Of a stretch of 64,000 nt of DNA, positions 17,619-26,464 are shown one piece after another. The notes beneath the pieces are model-generated. The model saw only the letters and a list, made by a program, of their open reading frames with translations, made no database searches and had not been told where the DNA came from. Each line of letters starts with the position of its first letter. The first letter of the stretch is position 1. The position numbers and the translations under genes were made by a program. Source of the stretch: Pseudomonas grandcourensis (lineage in GTDB: Bacteria > Pseudomonadota > Gammaproteobacteria > Pseudomonadales > Pseudomonadaceae); the NCBI RefSeq assembly GCF_039909015.1, contig NZ_CP150919.1, positions 6,424,501-6,488,500 on the forward strand, read 5' to 3'.

Positions 17619-18644
17619 TTACTTGGCCACCACTTTCTCGGACTTGCCGTCATAGCGCTTGCGCCATTCGGTCAGGATCTCGTCGCGGTTCTTCGAGGCC
17701 CAGGCAAAGTCGTTCTTGATCAGGCGCTGTTCGTAGTCGGCCGGCAGTTCGGTCTGTGGCTTGGCGATGCCAGGCTGTGCGAGTACGGCGAAGTTTTCTT
17801 TGTAGAGATCCATCGCCTCAGGGCTGGCGGAGAAGTCAGCCAGTTTCTTCGCCGCTTCTTCGTGGGCGGTGCCCTTGATCACCGCAGTCGCTTCGATCTC
17901 CCAGCCCAGGCCTTCCTTCGGCAGGATGATGTCCAGCGGTGCACCCTGGCGTTTCAGCTGAACCGCCGGGTATTCGAAGGAAATACCGATCGGGAATTCG
18001 CCAGCCGCCGCCAGTTTGCAAGGCTTGGAGCCGGAGTGAACGTACTGGCCGATGTTCTGGTGCAGGCCGTCCATGTAGGCCCAGCCCTGCTTCTCGCCGA
18101 AGGTTTGCAGCCAGGCGCTGACATCGAGGAAACCGGTGCCGGACGAGGCCGGGTTGGGCATGACGATCTTGCCTTTGTACTCAGGCTTGGTCAGATCTTG
18201 CCAGCTCACAGGCTTGGTCAGGCCCTGTTTTTCGGCTTCGACGGTGTTGAAGCAAATGGTCGCGGCCCAGACGTCCATGCCGACCCAGGCTGGCGGGTTG
18301 GCAGCGTCGCGGTAGTTGGCGCCGATCTTGCCCAGGTCTTTCGGTGCGTAGCTTTGCAGCATGCCTTGCTGATCGAGAATCGCCAGGCTTGAAGCGGCCA
18401 GGCCCCACACGGCGTCAGCCTGCGGGCGGGCTTTTTCGGCCAGCAGTTTGGCGGTGATGATGCCGGTGGAATCGCGCACCCATTTGATTTCGACGTCCGG
18501 GTTGGCCTTTTCGAAAGCCTCTTTGTAGGTCTTCAGTTGTTCGGCTTCGAGGGCGGTGTACACCGTCAACTCGGTTTTCGCCGCAAAGGCGTTCAGGCTG
18601 AAAGCGGTGAGGACAGCGGCGGCCAGGGCCATAGGCTTGAACAT
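17619..18644 (-). CDS. phnS: 2-Aminoethylphosphonate ABC transporter, periplasmic binding protein
   Basis: A 341-residue type 2 periplasmic binding protein with a signal peptide (residues 1-21, ending LNAFAA) and a mature start KTELTVYTALEAEQL typical of iron(III)/phosphonate-type binding proteins. The match is to the TIGR03261 type that binds 2-aminoethylphosphonate. The ATG at 18644 is preceded by AGGAAAAGATC. It follows the permease gene by 38 bp in the same operon. An iron(III)-binding protein would look similar, but the neighbours (PhnZ, phosphonate LysR) favour aminoethylphosphonate. Confidence 0.82.
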   Translation of the reverse strand: MFKPMALAAAVLTAFSLNAFAAKTELTVYTALEAEQLKTYKEAFEKANPDVEIKWVRDSTGIITAKLLAEKARPQADAVWGLAASSLAILDQQGMLQSYAPKDLGKIGANYRDAANPPAWVGMDVWAATICFNTVEAEKQGLTKPVSWQDLTKPEYKGKIVMPNPASSGTGFLDVSAWLQTFGEKQGWAYMDGLHQNIGQYVHSGSKPCKLAAAGEFPIGISFEYPAVQLKRQGAPLDIILPKEGLGWEIEATAVIKGTAHEEAAKKLADFSASPEAMDLYKENFAVLAQPGIAKPQTELPADYEQRLIKNDFAWASKNRDEILTEWRKRYDGKSEKVVAK

Positions 18645-18682
18645 GATCTTTTCCTGTTTTTGAGTTGAGGGGTTGTGCAGAT

Positions 18683-20407
18683 TCAATGACCGGGCGCGGT
18701 CTGCCGCCAGGCCTGGGAGCGGCGCAGCAAACCGCGCGAGGTCCAGGCCAGCAGCAGGGACACGCCCGCCGAGGTAATCAGGATCAGGGTCGACATCGCT
18801 GCCGCACCGCCGACGTTGCCGGCGTCGTCCATGTTCAGCACCGCCACCGCCGCGAGGATGGTGTCGGGGCTGTAGAGAAAGATCGCCGCCGAGACGGTGG
18901 TCATGGCCGAGACGAACAGGTAGCGCACGATGTCCAGTAGCGCCGGCAGGCAGATCGGCACGGTGACCCGCAGGTAGTGGCGGTACAGCGGCGCCTTGAG
19001 CGACAGCGCGGCGGCTTCAAACTCGGCGTCGAGCTGACGCAGCGCGGTGGTCGCGGTCATTTGCGCGGTGGTCAAATAGTGAGCGATGGTGCAGACGATC
19101 AGCAGGGTCATCGTGCCGTAGAGCACATGCAGCGGGTTGCCGGTGAGGTTGAAGAAGAAGACGTAACCCAGCCCCAGCACCAGGCCCGGCACCGCCATCG
19201 GTACGAAACTGAGCATACGCAAGGTCAGGTTCAGGCCGCGCTGGCCCTTGGTTTTTTCCATCAGGTAGGCGCCGGTGAAAATCAGCAGGCTGCCAATCAG
19301 CGCCGTGCCCAAGGCCATCTTCAGGCTGTTGCCGTAGGCCAGCCAGCCACCGCCGGCGGTTTCGTTGAACTGGTAATGGTTGAGCGACAGCGACAGGTTG
19401 TACGGCCAGAACTTCACCAGGGACGAGAACACCGCCATGCCGAACACCAGCAGCAACGCGGCGCAGATCAGCAGGACGATGGTCAGGTAGCAACCGTCGC
19501 GCAGCTTCGACGGCGCGGGCTTGAACACCTGGGCGCGACCGCTCATGGAGTCGCCGTGGCGTCGACGCAACCAGGCATCGACCCCGAAACTGAACAGTGC
19601 CGGCAGTAACAGCACCATGCCGATCAACGCGCCACGACCGAACTGTTGCTGGCCAACCACAGCCTTGTAGGCCTCCAGCGCCAACACCTGATAGTCGCCA
19701 CCGACCACCACGGGCACGCCGAAATCGGTGATGGTCAAGGTGAACACCAGGCAGAATGCGGCGAACACGGCCTGACGCGTCGCTGGCCAGGTGATGCTAC
19801 GAAAGGCCTTTGCAGGACTCGCGCCCATGCTGGAGGCCGCATCGAACAGTCGCGCATCGGCCAGGGACAGGGCCGACAGAAGAATCATCAAGGCGTGCGG
19901 GAAGGTGTAGATGACTTCGCCGAGCACAATGCCCCAGAAGCCGTAGATGTTGTCCGAGAGCAGGCCACGCAGCATGCCCTGGTTGCCGAACAGGTAAACC
20001 AGCGCAATCCCTGGCAGCATCGACGGCGCCATCAATGGCAGCAGCGAAATACCGCGCCAGATGCCCTTGGCGGGAATCAAGGTGCGTTGCAGCGCGTAGG
20101 CAAACAGGTAGGCCAGCGGTACGACAATCGCCGCGACGCTGAGGGAAACCTTCAGGCTATTACCGAGCAACCAGTGAAAGTTCTCGCTGGTCACCAGCTC
20201 TTTCGCTGCGACCCAGCCACCGCCCTGCCCGGCCTCGGCGCTGAAGCCGCGCCAGAAGATTGCCAGCAACGGCATCAATACGGCAACACCCAACAACACC
20301 AGCATGAGGACCTTGCCGCCGACCACGAACAACCGGTCACCGACCTCGGCGCGGGTGGTCTGCCGAACCTGCTTGTGCGGCAGCGGCAGCGCGATATTCG
20401 CGCTCAT
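18683..20407 (-). CDS. 2-Aminoethylphosphonate ABC transporter, fused permease
   Basis: A 574-residue inner-membrane protein made of two consecutive BinPDT permease halves, each with about six helices and an EAA-type loop (first near ASSMGASPAKAFRSITWP, second near AAALSLKAPLYRHYLRVTVP). This internally duplicated layout is that of the TIGR03262 permeases and replaces the separate PhnU and PhnV subunits. Its ATG shares one base with the TGA of the ATPase gene (TGATG), showing coupled translation. It is placed between ATPase and binding-protein genes. Confidence 0.82.
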   Translation of the reverse strand: MSANIALPLPHKQVRQTTRAEVGDRLFVVGGKVLMLVLLGVAVLMPLLAIFWRGFSAEAGQGGGWVAAKELVTSENFHWLLGNSLKVSLSVAAIVVPLAYLFAYALQRTLIPAKGIWRGISLLPLMAPSMLPGIALVYLFGNQGMLRGLLSDNIYGFWGIVLGEVIYTFPHALMILLSALSLADARLFDAASSMGASPAKAFRSITWPATRQAVFAAFCLVFTLTITDFGVPVVVGGDYQVLALEAYKAVVGQQQFGRGALIGMVLLLPALFSFGVDAWLRRRHGDSMSGRAQVFKPAPSKLRDGCYLTIVLLICAALLLVFGMAVFSSLVKFWPYNLSLSLNHYQFNETAGGGWLAYGNSLKMALGTALIGSLLIFTGAYLMEKTKGQRGLNLTLRMLSFVPMAVPGLVLGLGYVFFFNLTGNPLHVLYGTMTLLIVCTIAHYLTTAQMTATTALRQLDAEFEAAALSLKAPLYRHYLRVTVPICLPALLDIVRYLFVSAMTTVSAAIFLYSPDTILAAVAVLNMDDAGNVGGAAAMSTLILITSAGVSLLLAWTSRGLLRRSQAWRQTAPGH

Positions 20408-21483
20408 CAGGCAAACACCTGCAGGCTGCGCGGCGGCAAGGCGACCATGATCTGCTGGGCGCCAAGGCGCGGCATGGCTTCCGGTGCCAGCTCCGCCAAC
20501 AATGCATGCCCCGGCAATTGATCGAGTTCAAAGCTCATGCGGCAGCGGTTGCCGAGGAAGGTGATTTCACGAACCTTGGCCGGGAACAGGTTTTCCTCGT
20601 GCACCAGCGGGTTGACGTTGATCGCTTCCGGACGGCAGAACAATCGGCCCGACGCGGTCTTGGCGCTGCCATCGGCCAGGCGCATGTTCAGCCCGCCGAC
20701 CTGGGCGTGGCTGTCGCTGCTGCGCTGGAACGGTAACCAGTTACCCTGGCCGACGAACTCCGCCACGAATGGCGTGGCCGGGCGGTTGTAGATTTCCTGC
20801 GGCGTGGCGTATTGCTCGACCTTGCCGTTATTCATCACGGCGATGCGGTCGGCCATCAGCATGGCCTCGTCCTGATTGTGAGTGACCATCAGGGTGGTGA
20901 TGCCGAGGCTGCGTTGCAGCTGGCGCAGTTCGGTGCACAGATGCTCACGCACCCGGGCATCGAGGGCCGACATCGGCTCGTCGAGCAGCAACAGAGAAGG
21001 TGCCGGAGCCAGGGCGCGAGCCAGTGCCACACGTTGCTGCTGACCACCGGACAACTGGCCCGGGTATTTTTTCTCGCTGCCGGTCAGGCCGACCAGTTCC
21101 AGCATCTGGCCGACACGACGGCGCACTTCGTCGCGACCACTGCCGGCGAGGCCGTAGGCAATGTTCGCTTCGACAGTAAGATTGGGGAACAACGCGTAGG
21201 ACTGGAACAAAATGCCGTAGTCCCGCGCCTGGGGCGCCAGGTGGGAAACGTCGCGATCACCCAGGTACAACTCGCCGCTGTCCTGTTTTTCCAGACCGGC
21301 GATGCATCGCAGCAAGGTGGTCTTGCCACAGCCCGATGGGCCCAGCAGACACACCAGTTCACCGGCCGCCACGTCGAGTGAGACGTTGTCCAGCGCGGTG
21401 AAGGCGCAAAAACGCTTCTGTACACCGCGCACCTTCATCGGTGCGCCGGGGTTGGTCAGGGCAGTTGCGATCGAGTTGTTCAT
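20407..21483 (-). CDS. 2-Aminoethylphosphonate ABC transporter, ATPase
   Basis: A 358-residue ABC ATPase: Walker A GPSGCGKTT (about 50-58), Q-loop FQSYALFPNLT, signature [15 protein letters not shown], Walker B LLLLDEPMSALD and H-loop MVTHNQDEAM. A C-terminal TOBE-like domain follows (residues about 240-358). It belongs to the TIGR03265 (PhnT2) group by context. It is the first structural gene of the operon; the start ATG is at 21483. An inverted repeat 58 bp further upstream may be its operator. Confidence 0.84.
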   Translation of the reverse strand: MNNSIATALTNPGAPMKVRGVQKRFCAFTALDNVSLDVAAGELVCLLGPSGCGKTTLLRCIAGLEKQDSGELYLGDRDVSHLAPQARDYGILFQSYALFPNLTVEANIAYGLAGSGRDEVRRRVGQMLELVGLTGSEKKYPGQLSGGQQQRVALARALAPAPSLLLLDEPMSALDARVREHLCTELRQLQRSLGITTLMVTHNQDEAMLMADRIAVMNNGKVEQYATPQEIYNRPATPFVAEFVGQGNWLPFQRSSDSHAQVGGLNMRLADGSAKTASGRLFCRPEAINVNPLVHEENLFPAKVREITFLGNRCRMSFELDQLPGHALLAELAPEAMPRLGAQQIMVALPPRSLQVFA

Positions 21484-21540
21484 GGACGGACCTCATCTAG
21501 CAGATGGGGCCATCCTAGAGTTGTAATGAGTCCGTCATAT

Positions 21541-21561
21541 GGCAGTAAGGCAAAAACTGCC
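21541..21561. promoter_or_regulatory. Inverted repeat upstream of the phosphonate transporter genes
   Basis: GGCAGT and ACTGCC arms are separated by nine bases, 58-78 bp upstream of the ATPase start and within the 152-bp gap below the LysR gene. Spacing is compatible with a dimeric regulator site, and the neighbouring LysR protein is the obvious candidate. It lacks the strict T-N11-A symmetry of classic LysR boxes, so the call is tentative. Confidence 0.35.
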
Positions 21562-21635
21562 GATAGTGGTATTCAAGGATTTGGGTACTCCTGTGCTGAC
21601 TGCTCGCGATGAGGCCGGGACAGGCAAAGAAGATC

Positions 21636-22499
21636 TCAAGCCGGGGCCATTTCCTGCGCCAACCCCAGGAACGCCGCCGGCAGCCGCGCGTTTTTGCGTT
21701 CCTTGAGGCAGTACAGGTATTCGGGAATCTGTGGCGCATTCTCGATGGTCAGCACCCGCAGTTGCGGATCATGGGGCACTTCCTGGCGGGCAATGATGCT
21801 GATGCCGATGTTGCGCAGCACTGCTTCGCGGATCGATTCGCGGCTGCCGATTTCCAGCAGCGGACCGAAACACACGCCGGCGCTGGCCAGCAACTCTTCG
21901 GTCAGGCGACGGGTGGTTGAGCCCGGTTCGCGCATCAGCAGGGTGTGCCCGGCCAGGGCGCCGAGCGGCACGTGATCGTGAACCGCCAGCGGATGATTGC
22001 GATGCACTGCCAGCACCAGCGGATCGCTGCCGAGCACCCGTCGAACCAGTCGCGCGTCATCGAGCAACTGCGACGACGCCGCGACATCGACCCGGTAATC
22101 CTCCAGCGCTTCGAGCACTTGCTGGGAGTTGCCGATCTCCACCGAAACTTCGACCAGCGGCAGGCGCTCGCGGAAGGTTTTCACCAAGTCGAGGATGTAA
22201 TACGGCGCCGTGGCAGCTATGCGCAACGTGCCCTGGATCTGGCCGCAGTTACGCAGGAAAAACTCGATATCGGCTTCCTGCTGCATCAGCACCTTGACCA
22301 TCGGCAGCAGCCGCGCGCCCTCCTCGCTGACGCTGAGACGCCGGCCGCCGCGGTAGAACAGCTCGACCGAATACTGGCTTTCGAGGTTGCGGATCTGCGT
22401 CGTCACCGTCGGCTGGCTCAGGCCGAGCTTTTTGGCAGCCTGGGTAATGCTGCCCAGGCGGGCCACCATGTAAAACGCCTTCAGCTCCGCACTCAGCAC
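21636..22499 (-). CDS. LysR-family regulator linked to aminoethylphosphonate catabolism
   Basis: A 287-residue LysR regulator: N-terminal winged HTH (residues 1-60, LGSITQAAKKLGLSQPTVT) and a type 2 periplasmic-binding-protein effector domain (about 90-285). Its sequence and place fit the TIGR03339 group found in phosphonate operons. The start codon is GTG (22499) with GAGGGACGG upstream. It is transcribed in the same direction as, and upstream of, the transporter genes, rather than divergently as is usual for LysR genes; a 152-bp gap leaves room for a separate operon promoter. It probably senses the phosphonate or a catabolite. Confidence 0.82.
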   Translation of the reverse strand: MLSAELKAFYMVARLGSITQAAKKLGLSQPTVTTQIRNLESQYSVELFYRGGRRLSVSEEGARLLPMVKVLMQQEADIEFFLRNCGQIQGTLRIAATAPYYILDLVKTFRERLPLVEVSVEIGNSQQVLEALEDYRVDVAASSQLLDDARLVRRVLGSDPLVLAVHRNHPLAVHDHVPLGALAGHTLLMREPGSTTRRLTEELLASAGVCFGPLLEIGSRESIREAVLRNIGISIIARQEVPHDPQLRVLTIENAPQIPEYLYCLKERKNARLPAAFLGLAQEMAPA

Positions 22500-22515
22500 A
22501 ACCGTCCCTCATCCT

Positions 22516-24777
22516 TTACTTGCGCAGCAGGCGCAAACCGTTGAACACCACCAGCAGACTCACGCCCATGTCGGCGAACACTGCCATCCACATGGTAGCG
22601 ACCCCGGCGAAGGTTACCCCAAGAAAGATCGCCTTGATGACCAAAGCCAGGGCAATGTTCTGTTTGAGGATGCTCGATGTCTGCCGCGACAGGCGGATGA
22701 ATGCCGGGATTTTGCGCAGATCGTCGTCCATCAGGGCGACATCGGCGGTTTCAATGGCGGTATCGGTGCCTGCGGCCGCCATGGCGAAGCCGATCTCCGA
22801 ACGCGCCAGCGCCGGGGCATCGTTGATGCCATCGCCGACCATGCCGACCCGATGCCCTTGGGCATAAAGAGCCTCGACAGCCTGCAATTTGTCCCCCGGC
22901 AACAGGTCGCCCCTGGCCTCGTCGATGCCGACTTGCGCGGCAATGGCCTGCGCGGTGTGGACGTTGTCGCCGGTGAGCATCAGGGTCTTGATGCCCAGAT
23001 CATGCAACTGCCGGATAGCCTCGCGGCTCGATTCCTTTACCGTGTCCGCTACGGCAAACAGCGCCAACGGACCAGACGAATCAAGCAGCAGCACCACCGA
23101 CTTGCCCTGTTTTTCCTGGGCAAACAGCTTTTCTTCCAGCGCTGGCGAACACAGGCCCAGATCCTCCACCAGACGATGGTTGCCCAGATGGTAGAGCTGG
23201 CCATTGATCTCGCCGCGCACCCCGCGCCCGCCCAAAGCTTCGAAGTTATCCACAATCAGCGTCGCGGTCTGGTTATCCACAGCCGCTTTGGCGATGGCCA
23301 GGGAAACCGGGTGATCCGAGCGCCCGGCCAGCGCAGCGGCAATGGCGGGCGCCGAGTCGTCGGCGGTCGGGTCCAGCGACAGGTAATCGGTCTGGACCGG
23401 TTTGCCGTGGGTGATGGTGCCGGTCTTGTCCAGGGCCAGGTAGTCGAGCTTGTAACCGCCCTCCAGATAGACGCCGCCCTTGACCAATATGCCTTTGCGC
23501 GCCGCCGCCGCGAGGCCGCTGACGATGGTCACCGGCGTGGAAATCACCAGCGCACAGGGGCAGGCCACCACCAGCAGCACCAGCGCCCGGTAGATCCAGT
23601 CGAACCACAACGCGCCCATGAACAATGGCGGGATCACCGCCACGGCCAGGGCCAGGATGAACACTGCCGGGGTGTAGATTTTCGAAAAGCTGTCGACGAA
23701 GCGCTGGGTCGGCGCCCGCGCCCCTTGGGCCTGCTCGACGGCGTGGATGATGCGGGCCAGGGTCGAGTTATCCGCCGCGGCGGTCACCCCGTACTCCAGG
23801 GAACCGGCCTGATTGATGGTGCCGGCGAAGACTTTGTCGCCGACGATTTTTTCCACCGGCAGGCTTTCACCGGTGATTGGCGCCTGGTCGATGGTGGAGC
23901 GACCGGACAGCACTTCACCGTCCATGCCGATACGCTCGCCGGGACGCACCCGTACCCGCGCGCCGAGCCCGATGTTTTTGACATCCTGCTCAAGCCAGCT
24001 CCCGTCAGCCTGCAACACCGTTGCCGTGTCCGGGGTCATCTGCATCAGGCCGCCGATGGCATTGCGCGCGCGGTCGAGGGACTTGGCTTCGATCAACTCG
24101 GCCACGGTGAACAGGAACATCACCATCGCCGCTTCCGGCCACTGGCCGATCAGCACCGCGCCGGTCACGGCAATACTCATCAGGGCGTTGATGTTCAGGT
24201 TGCGGTTTTTAAGGGCGATCCAGCCTTTTTTGTAAGTACCGAGGCCACCACTGAGGATCGAGACCAGCGCGATAACCGCCACCACCCAGTTCGGCGCGAA
24301 ACCGGTGAAGTGGATAACTTCTGCCAGCAATGCACCAACACCGGACAGAGCCAAGGGCCACCACGGTTTTTTCCGGGGCACCGGCGTTGGGGTTTCAGCC
24401 CCCTGATCCATCGGTTCGGCTTGCATGCCCAAGGACTTGATGGCCTCGACGATTGGCTCGATACCGGGCAAATCGTGGGTCACGCCGAGCACCCGATTAA
24501 TCAGATTGAACTCAAGCTGCTGTACGCCGGTCAGTTTGCTTAGCTTGTTCTGGATAAGTGCCTGCTCGGTCGGGCAGTCCATTGCCTCGATGCGAAAACG
24601 ACTCAGCCGAGCGCCAATCGTCGGCGATTCGCTCAGTTTTACCCGCGCAGGCGCTGCCGCTTTAGATGAGCAACAGGCGTCGCCGTGACTGCCGTGGTCA
24701 TGTTTTTGCACGGGTTTGAGCTTGTGGCTGTGCTCGTGCTCAGCCTCGGGTTTGTGGGAATGCAGGGAATCGCTCAT
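22516..24777 (-). CDS. cadA: Cd/Zn/Pb-translocating P1B-type ATPase
   Basis: A 753-residue heavy-metal exporter. It has a His-rich N-terminus (about ten His in the first 35 residues plus CC), a heavy-metal-associated domain with MDCPTE at 66-71, about eight membrane helices, the metal-channel motif CPCAL at 406-410, the phosphorylation site DKTGTIT at 450-456 and the hinge GDGINDAPAL. CPC with an MDCPTE soft-metal site is typical of ZntA/CadA pumps for Cd(II), Zn(II) and Pb(II). It is divergent from cadR and driven by a MerR-type promoter between them. No clear Shine-Dalgarno precedes the ATG at 24777. It ends 17 bp before the LysR gene. Confidence 0.92.
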   Translation of the reverse strand: MSDSLHSHKPEAEHEHSHKLKPVQKHDHGSHGDACCSSKAAAPARVKLSESPTIGARLSRFRIEAMDCPTEQALIQNKLSKLTGVQQLEFNLINRVLGVTHDLPGIEPIVEAIKSLGMQAEPMDQGAETPTPVPRKKPWWPLALSGVGALLAEVIHFTGFAPNWVVAVIALVSILSGGLGTYKKGWIALKNRNLNINALMSIAVTGAVLIGQWPEAAMVMFLFTVAELIEAKSLDRARNAIGGLMQMTPDTATVLQADGSWLEQDVKNIGLGARVRVRPGERIGMDGEVLSGRSTIDQAPITGESLPVEKIVGDKVFAGTINQAGSLEYGVTAAADNSTLARIIHAVEQAQGARAPTQRFVDSFSKIYTPAVFILALAVAVIPPLFMGALWFDWIYRALVLLVVACPCALVISTPVTIVSGLAAAARKGILVKGGVYLEGGYKLDYLALDKTGTITHGKPVQTDYLSLDPTADDSAPAIAAALAGRSDHPVSLAIAKAAVDNQTATLIVDNFEALGGRGVRGEINGQLYHLGNHRLVEDLGLCSPALEEKLFAQEKQGKSVVLLLDSSGPLALFAVADTVKESSREAIRQLHDLGIKTLMLTGDNVHTAQAIAAQVGIDEARGDLLPGDKLQAVEALYAQGHRVGMVGDGINDAPALARSEIGFAMAAAGTDTAIETADVALMDDDLRKIPAFIRLSRQTSSILKQNIALALVIKAIFLGVTFAGVATMWMAVFADMGVSLLVVFNGLRLLRK

Positions 24778-24807
24778 TGGTTGCGTCCATAAGAGTGCCT
24801 GTTGCCA

Positions 24808-24838
24808 AGTAAAGACCCTGTAGCCACTATAGGGTCAA
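24808..24838 (-). promoter_or_regulatory. CadR-controlled promoter of cadA
   Basis: Read leftwards, a -35 TTGACC (24838-24833) and a -10 TTTACT (24813-24808) are separated by 19 bp, the over-long spacer that MerR-family activators correct by twisting DNA. Between them sits a near-perfect dyad with outer half-sites ACCCT and AGGGT (24815-24835), matching the CadR operator as I recall it from P. putida. Transcription should start near 24801, about 24 bases before the cadA start codon. Confidence 0.85.
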
Positions 24839-24870
24839 GCACCCATTCTGGAGTTTTGGAGATTGGCGTC

Positions 24871-25320
24871 ATGAAAATTGGAGAGTTGGCAAAACTCACG
24901 GACTGCGCCGTGGAAACGATCCGCTACTACGAGCGCGAGAACCTGCTGCCGGAACCGGCCCGCAGTGATGGCAATTATCGCGTCTACACCCAGGCCCACG
25001 CCGAGCGCCTGACCTTCATCCGCAACTGTCGCACCCTCGACATGACGCTCGAAGAAATCCGCAGCCTGCTGGCGTTTCGCGACAGTCCGCAGGACCAGTG
25101 CGAAAGCGTCAACGCGCTGATCGACGAGCACATCCACCACGTCAAGGCGCGGATCGACGGCTTGCTGGCCTTGCAGACGCAACTGCTCGACCTGCGCCAA
25201 CGCTGCGGCGAGGGGCCGGGGGTCGATCAGTGCGGGATCTTGCAGCGGTTGGAAGTGAGCGGCGGGGTTGTGGCGACGGAGGTGGAGCATTCCCATGTGG
25301 GCCGTAGTCACGGCCACTAA
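24871..25320 (+). CDS. cadR: MerR-family cadmium-responsive regulator
   Basis: A 149-residue MerR regulator: winged HTH MKIGELAKLTDCAVETIRYY, a dimerisation helix (about 80-112) and metal ligands Cys77, Cys112 and Cys121, the last two flanking the metal-binding loop. The C-terminus is His-rich (HSHVGRSHGH), as in CadR. It senses Cd(II) and activates cadA across the 19-bp-spacer promoter. The frame is open upstream to 24802, but ATG 24871 starts the canonical HTH and the longer form would overlap the operator. The gene is divergent from cadA. Confidence 0.92.
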   Translation: MKIGELAKLTDCAVETIRYYERENLLPEPARSDGNYRVYTQAHAERLTFIRNCRTLDMTLEEIRSLLAFRDSPQDQCESVNALIDEHIHHVKARIDGLLALQTQLLDLRQRCGEGPGVDQCGILQRLEVSGGVVATEVEHSHVGRSHGH

Positions 25321-25337
25321 GAACAACACAAAACCTT

Positions 25338-25426
25338 GTGGGAGCGAGCTTGCTCGCGATGGCGTCTGTTCAGCCAACATGGATGTCGACTGATACACCG
25401 CTATCGCGAGCAAGCTCGCTCCCACA
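25338..25426. repeat. REPIN between cadR and thyA (spacer class A)
   Basis: Inverted REPs lie at 25338-25361 and 25402-25426. The spacer contains GTCTGTTCAG, AACAT and TGTCGACTGATACA, a pattern shared with the REPINs at 35755 and 50930. It lies in a convergent gap. Confidence 0.9.
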
Positions 25427-25443
25427 GGGTCGGTGGTGGTTTT

Positions 25444-26415
25444 TTAGACCGCCATCGGGGCAGTCATCGGCGCGTGGTGTTCGTAGCCTTCCAGTGAGAA
25501 ATCGCCCGGCTCCACCAGCTCCAGCCATTCCGGCTGGTAAACACCCGTCTTGGCAAACTCCGGCACACGGTCGGAAATCACCAGTTTCGGCATCGGGAAC
25601 GGCTCGCGCTTGAGCTGTTCGTTGAGCATGTCCAGGTGGTTTTCGTAGACGTGGGCATCACCGATGAAATAGGTGAACCAGCGCGGCGTGTAGCCGGTCA
25701 GGCGACCGATCAGGCTCAGCAGCGCAGCACCTTCGGTGAGGTTGAACGGCGTGCCCAGGCCCAGATCGTTGGAGCGGATGTAGAGGGTCAAGGAAATCTC
25801 CTTGGTCTCGACATTCGGATGGAACTGGTACAGCAGGTGGCACGGCGGCAAGGCCATTTCATCGAGCTGGGCGCAGTTCCAGCCGTGGAACAGGATGCGG
25901 CGGCTGCCCGGGTCCTTGATGATGGTGTCGACGCACTGGCGAACCTGGTCGATGGCCTTGTACAGCACCACGTAGACCTGGCCGTCCTCCTCGCCTTCGG
26001 CAATCTGGAGGTAGCCTTGCTTCAGGGTCTGCTCGATAGCGGCCGGGTTGCTGACCGGGATCTGCTTGTACGCCGGCCATTTGCGCCATTGCACGCCGTA
26101 GATTTCGCCGAGGTCATCTTCGCCCTGGCGGAACGGGTTGGCCAGCCACTGGGCGTTTTCGTTGGCGTTCTGGTCCCAGACCTTGCAACCCAGGGCGCGG
26201 AATTCGGCAGCGTTGTTCACGCCGCGCAGGAATCCGCACATTTCGCCGATGGCCGATTTGAACGCCATCTTGCGCGTGGTGATCGCCGGGAAACCTTCCT
26301 GCAGGTCATAACGCAGCATCGCACCTGGAAAACTGATGGTGTTCACGCCGGTACGGTTGGCCTGCTTGGTGCCGTTCTTGATGACGTGGGCGACCAGTTC
26401 GAGATATTGCTTCAT
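25444..26415 (-). CDS. thyA: Thymidylate synthase
   Basis: A 323-residue enzyme making dTMP from dUMP with methylene-tetrahydrofolate. The catalytic cysteine is in [11 protein letters not shown], preceded by [18 protein letters not shown]; the N-terminal [11 protein letters not shown] and dUMP-contacting [14 protein letters not shown] are intact. It is longer than the 264-residue E. coli protein because of an insert in the small domain (about residues 85-145), normal for this genus as I recall. It lies 49 bp downstream of lgt on the same strand, so lgt-thyA is probably an operon. Confidence 0.96.
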   Translation of the reverse strand: MKQYLELVAHVIKNGTKQANRTGVNTISFPGAMLRYDLQEGFPAITTRKMAFKSAIGEMCGFLRGVNNAAEFRALGCKVWDQNANENAQWLANPFRQGEDDLGEIYGVQWRKWPAYKQIPVSNPAAIEQTLKQGYLQIAEGEEDGQVYVVLYKAIDQVRQCVDTIIKDPGSRRILFHGWNCAQLDEMALPPCHLLYQFHPNVETKEISLTLYIRSNDLGLGTPFNLTEGAALLSLIGRLTGYTPRWFTYFIGDAHVYENHLDMLNEQLKREPFPMPKLVISDRVPEFAKTGVYQPEWLELVEPGDFSLEGYEHHAPMTAPMAV

Positions 26416-26464
26416 GAATTACCTGTGTCCTTGAACCCGCAACCATCGCTGCGGGGTTCGAATT

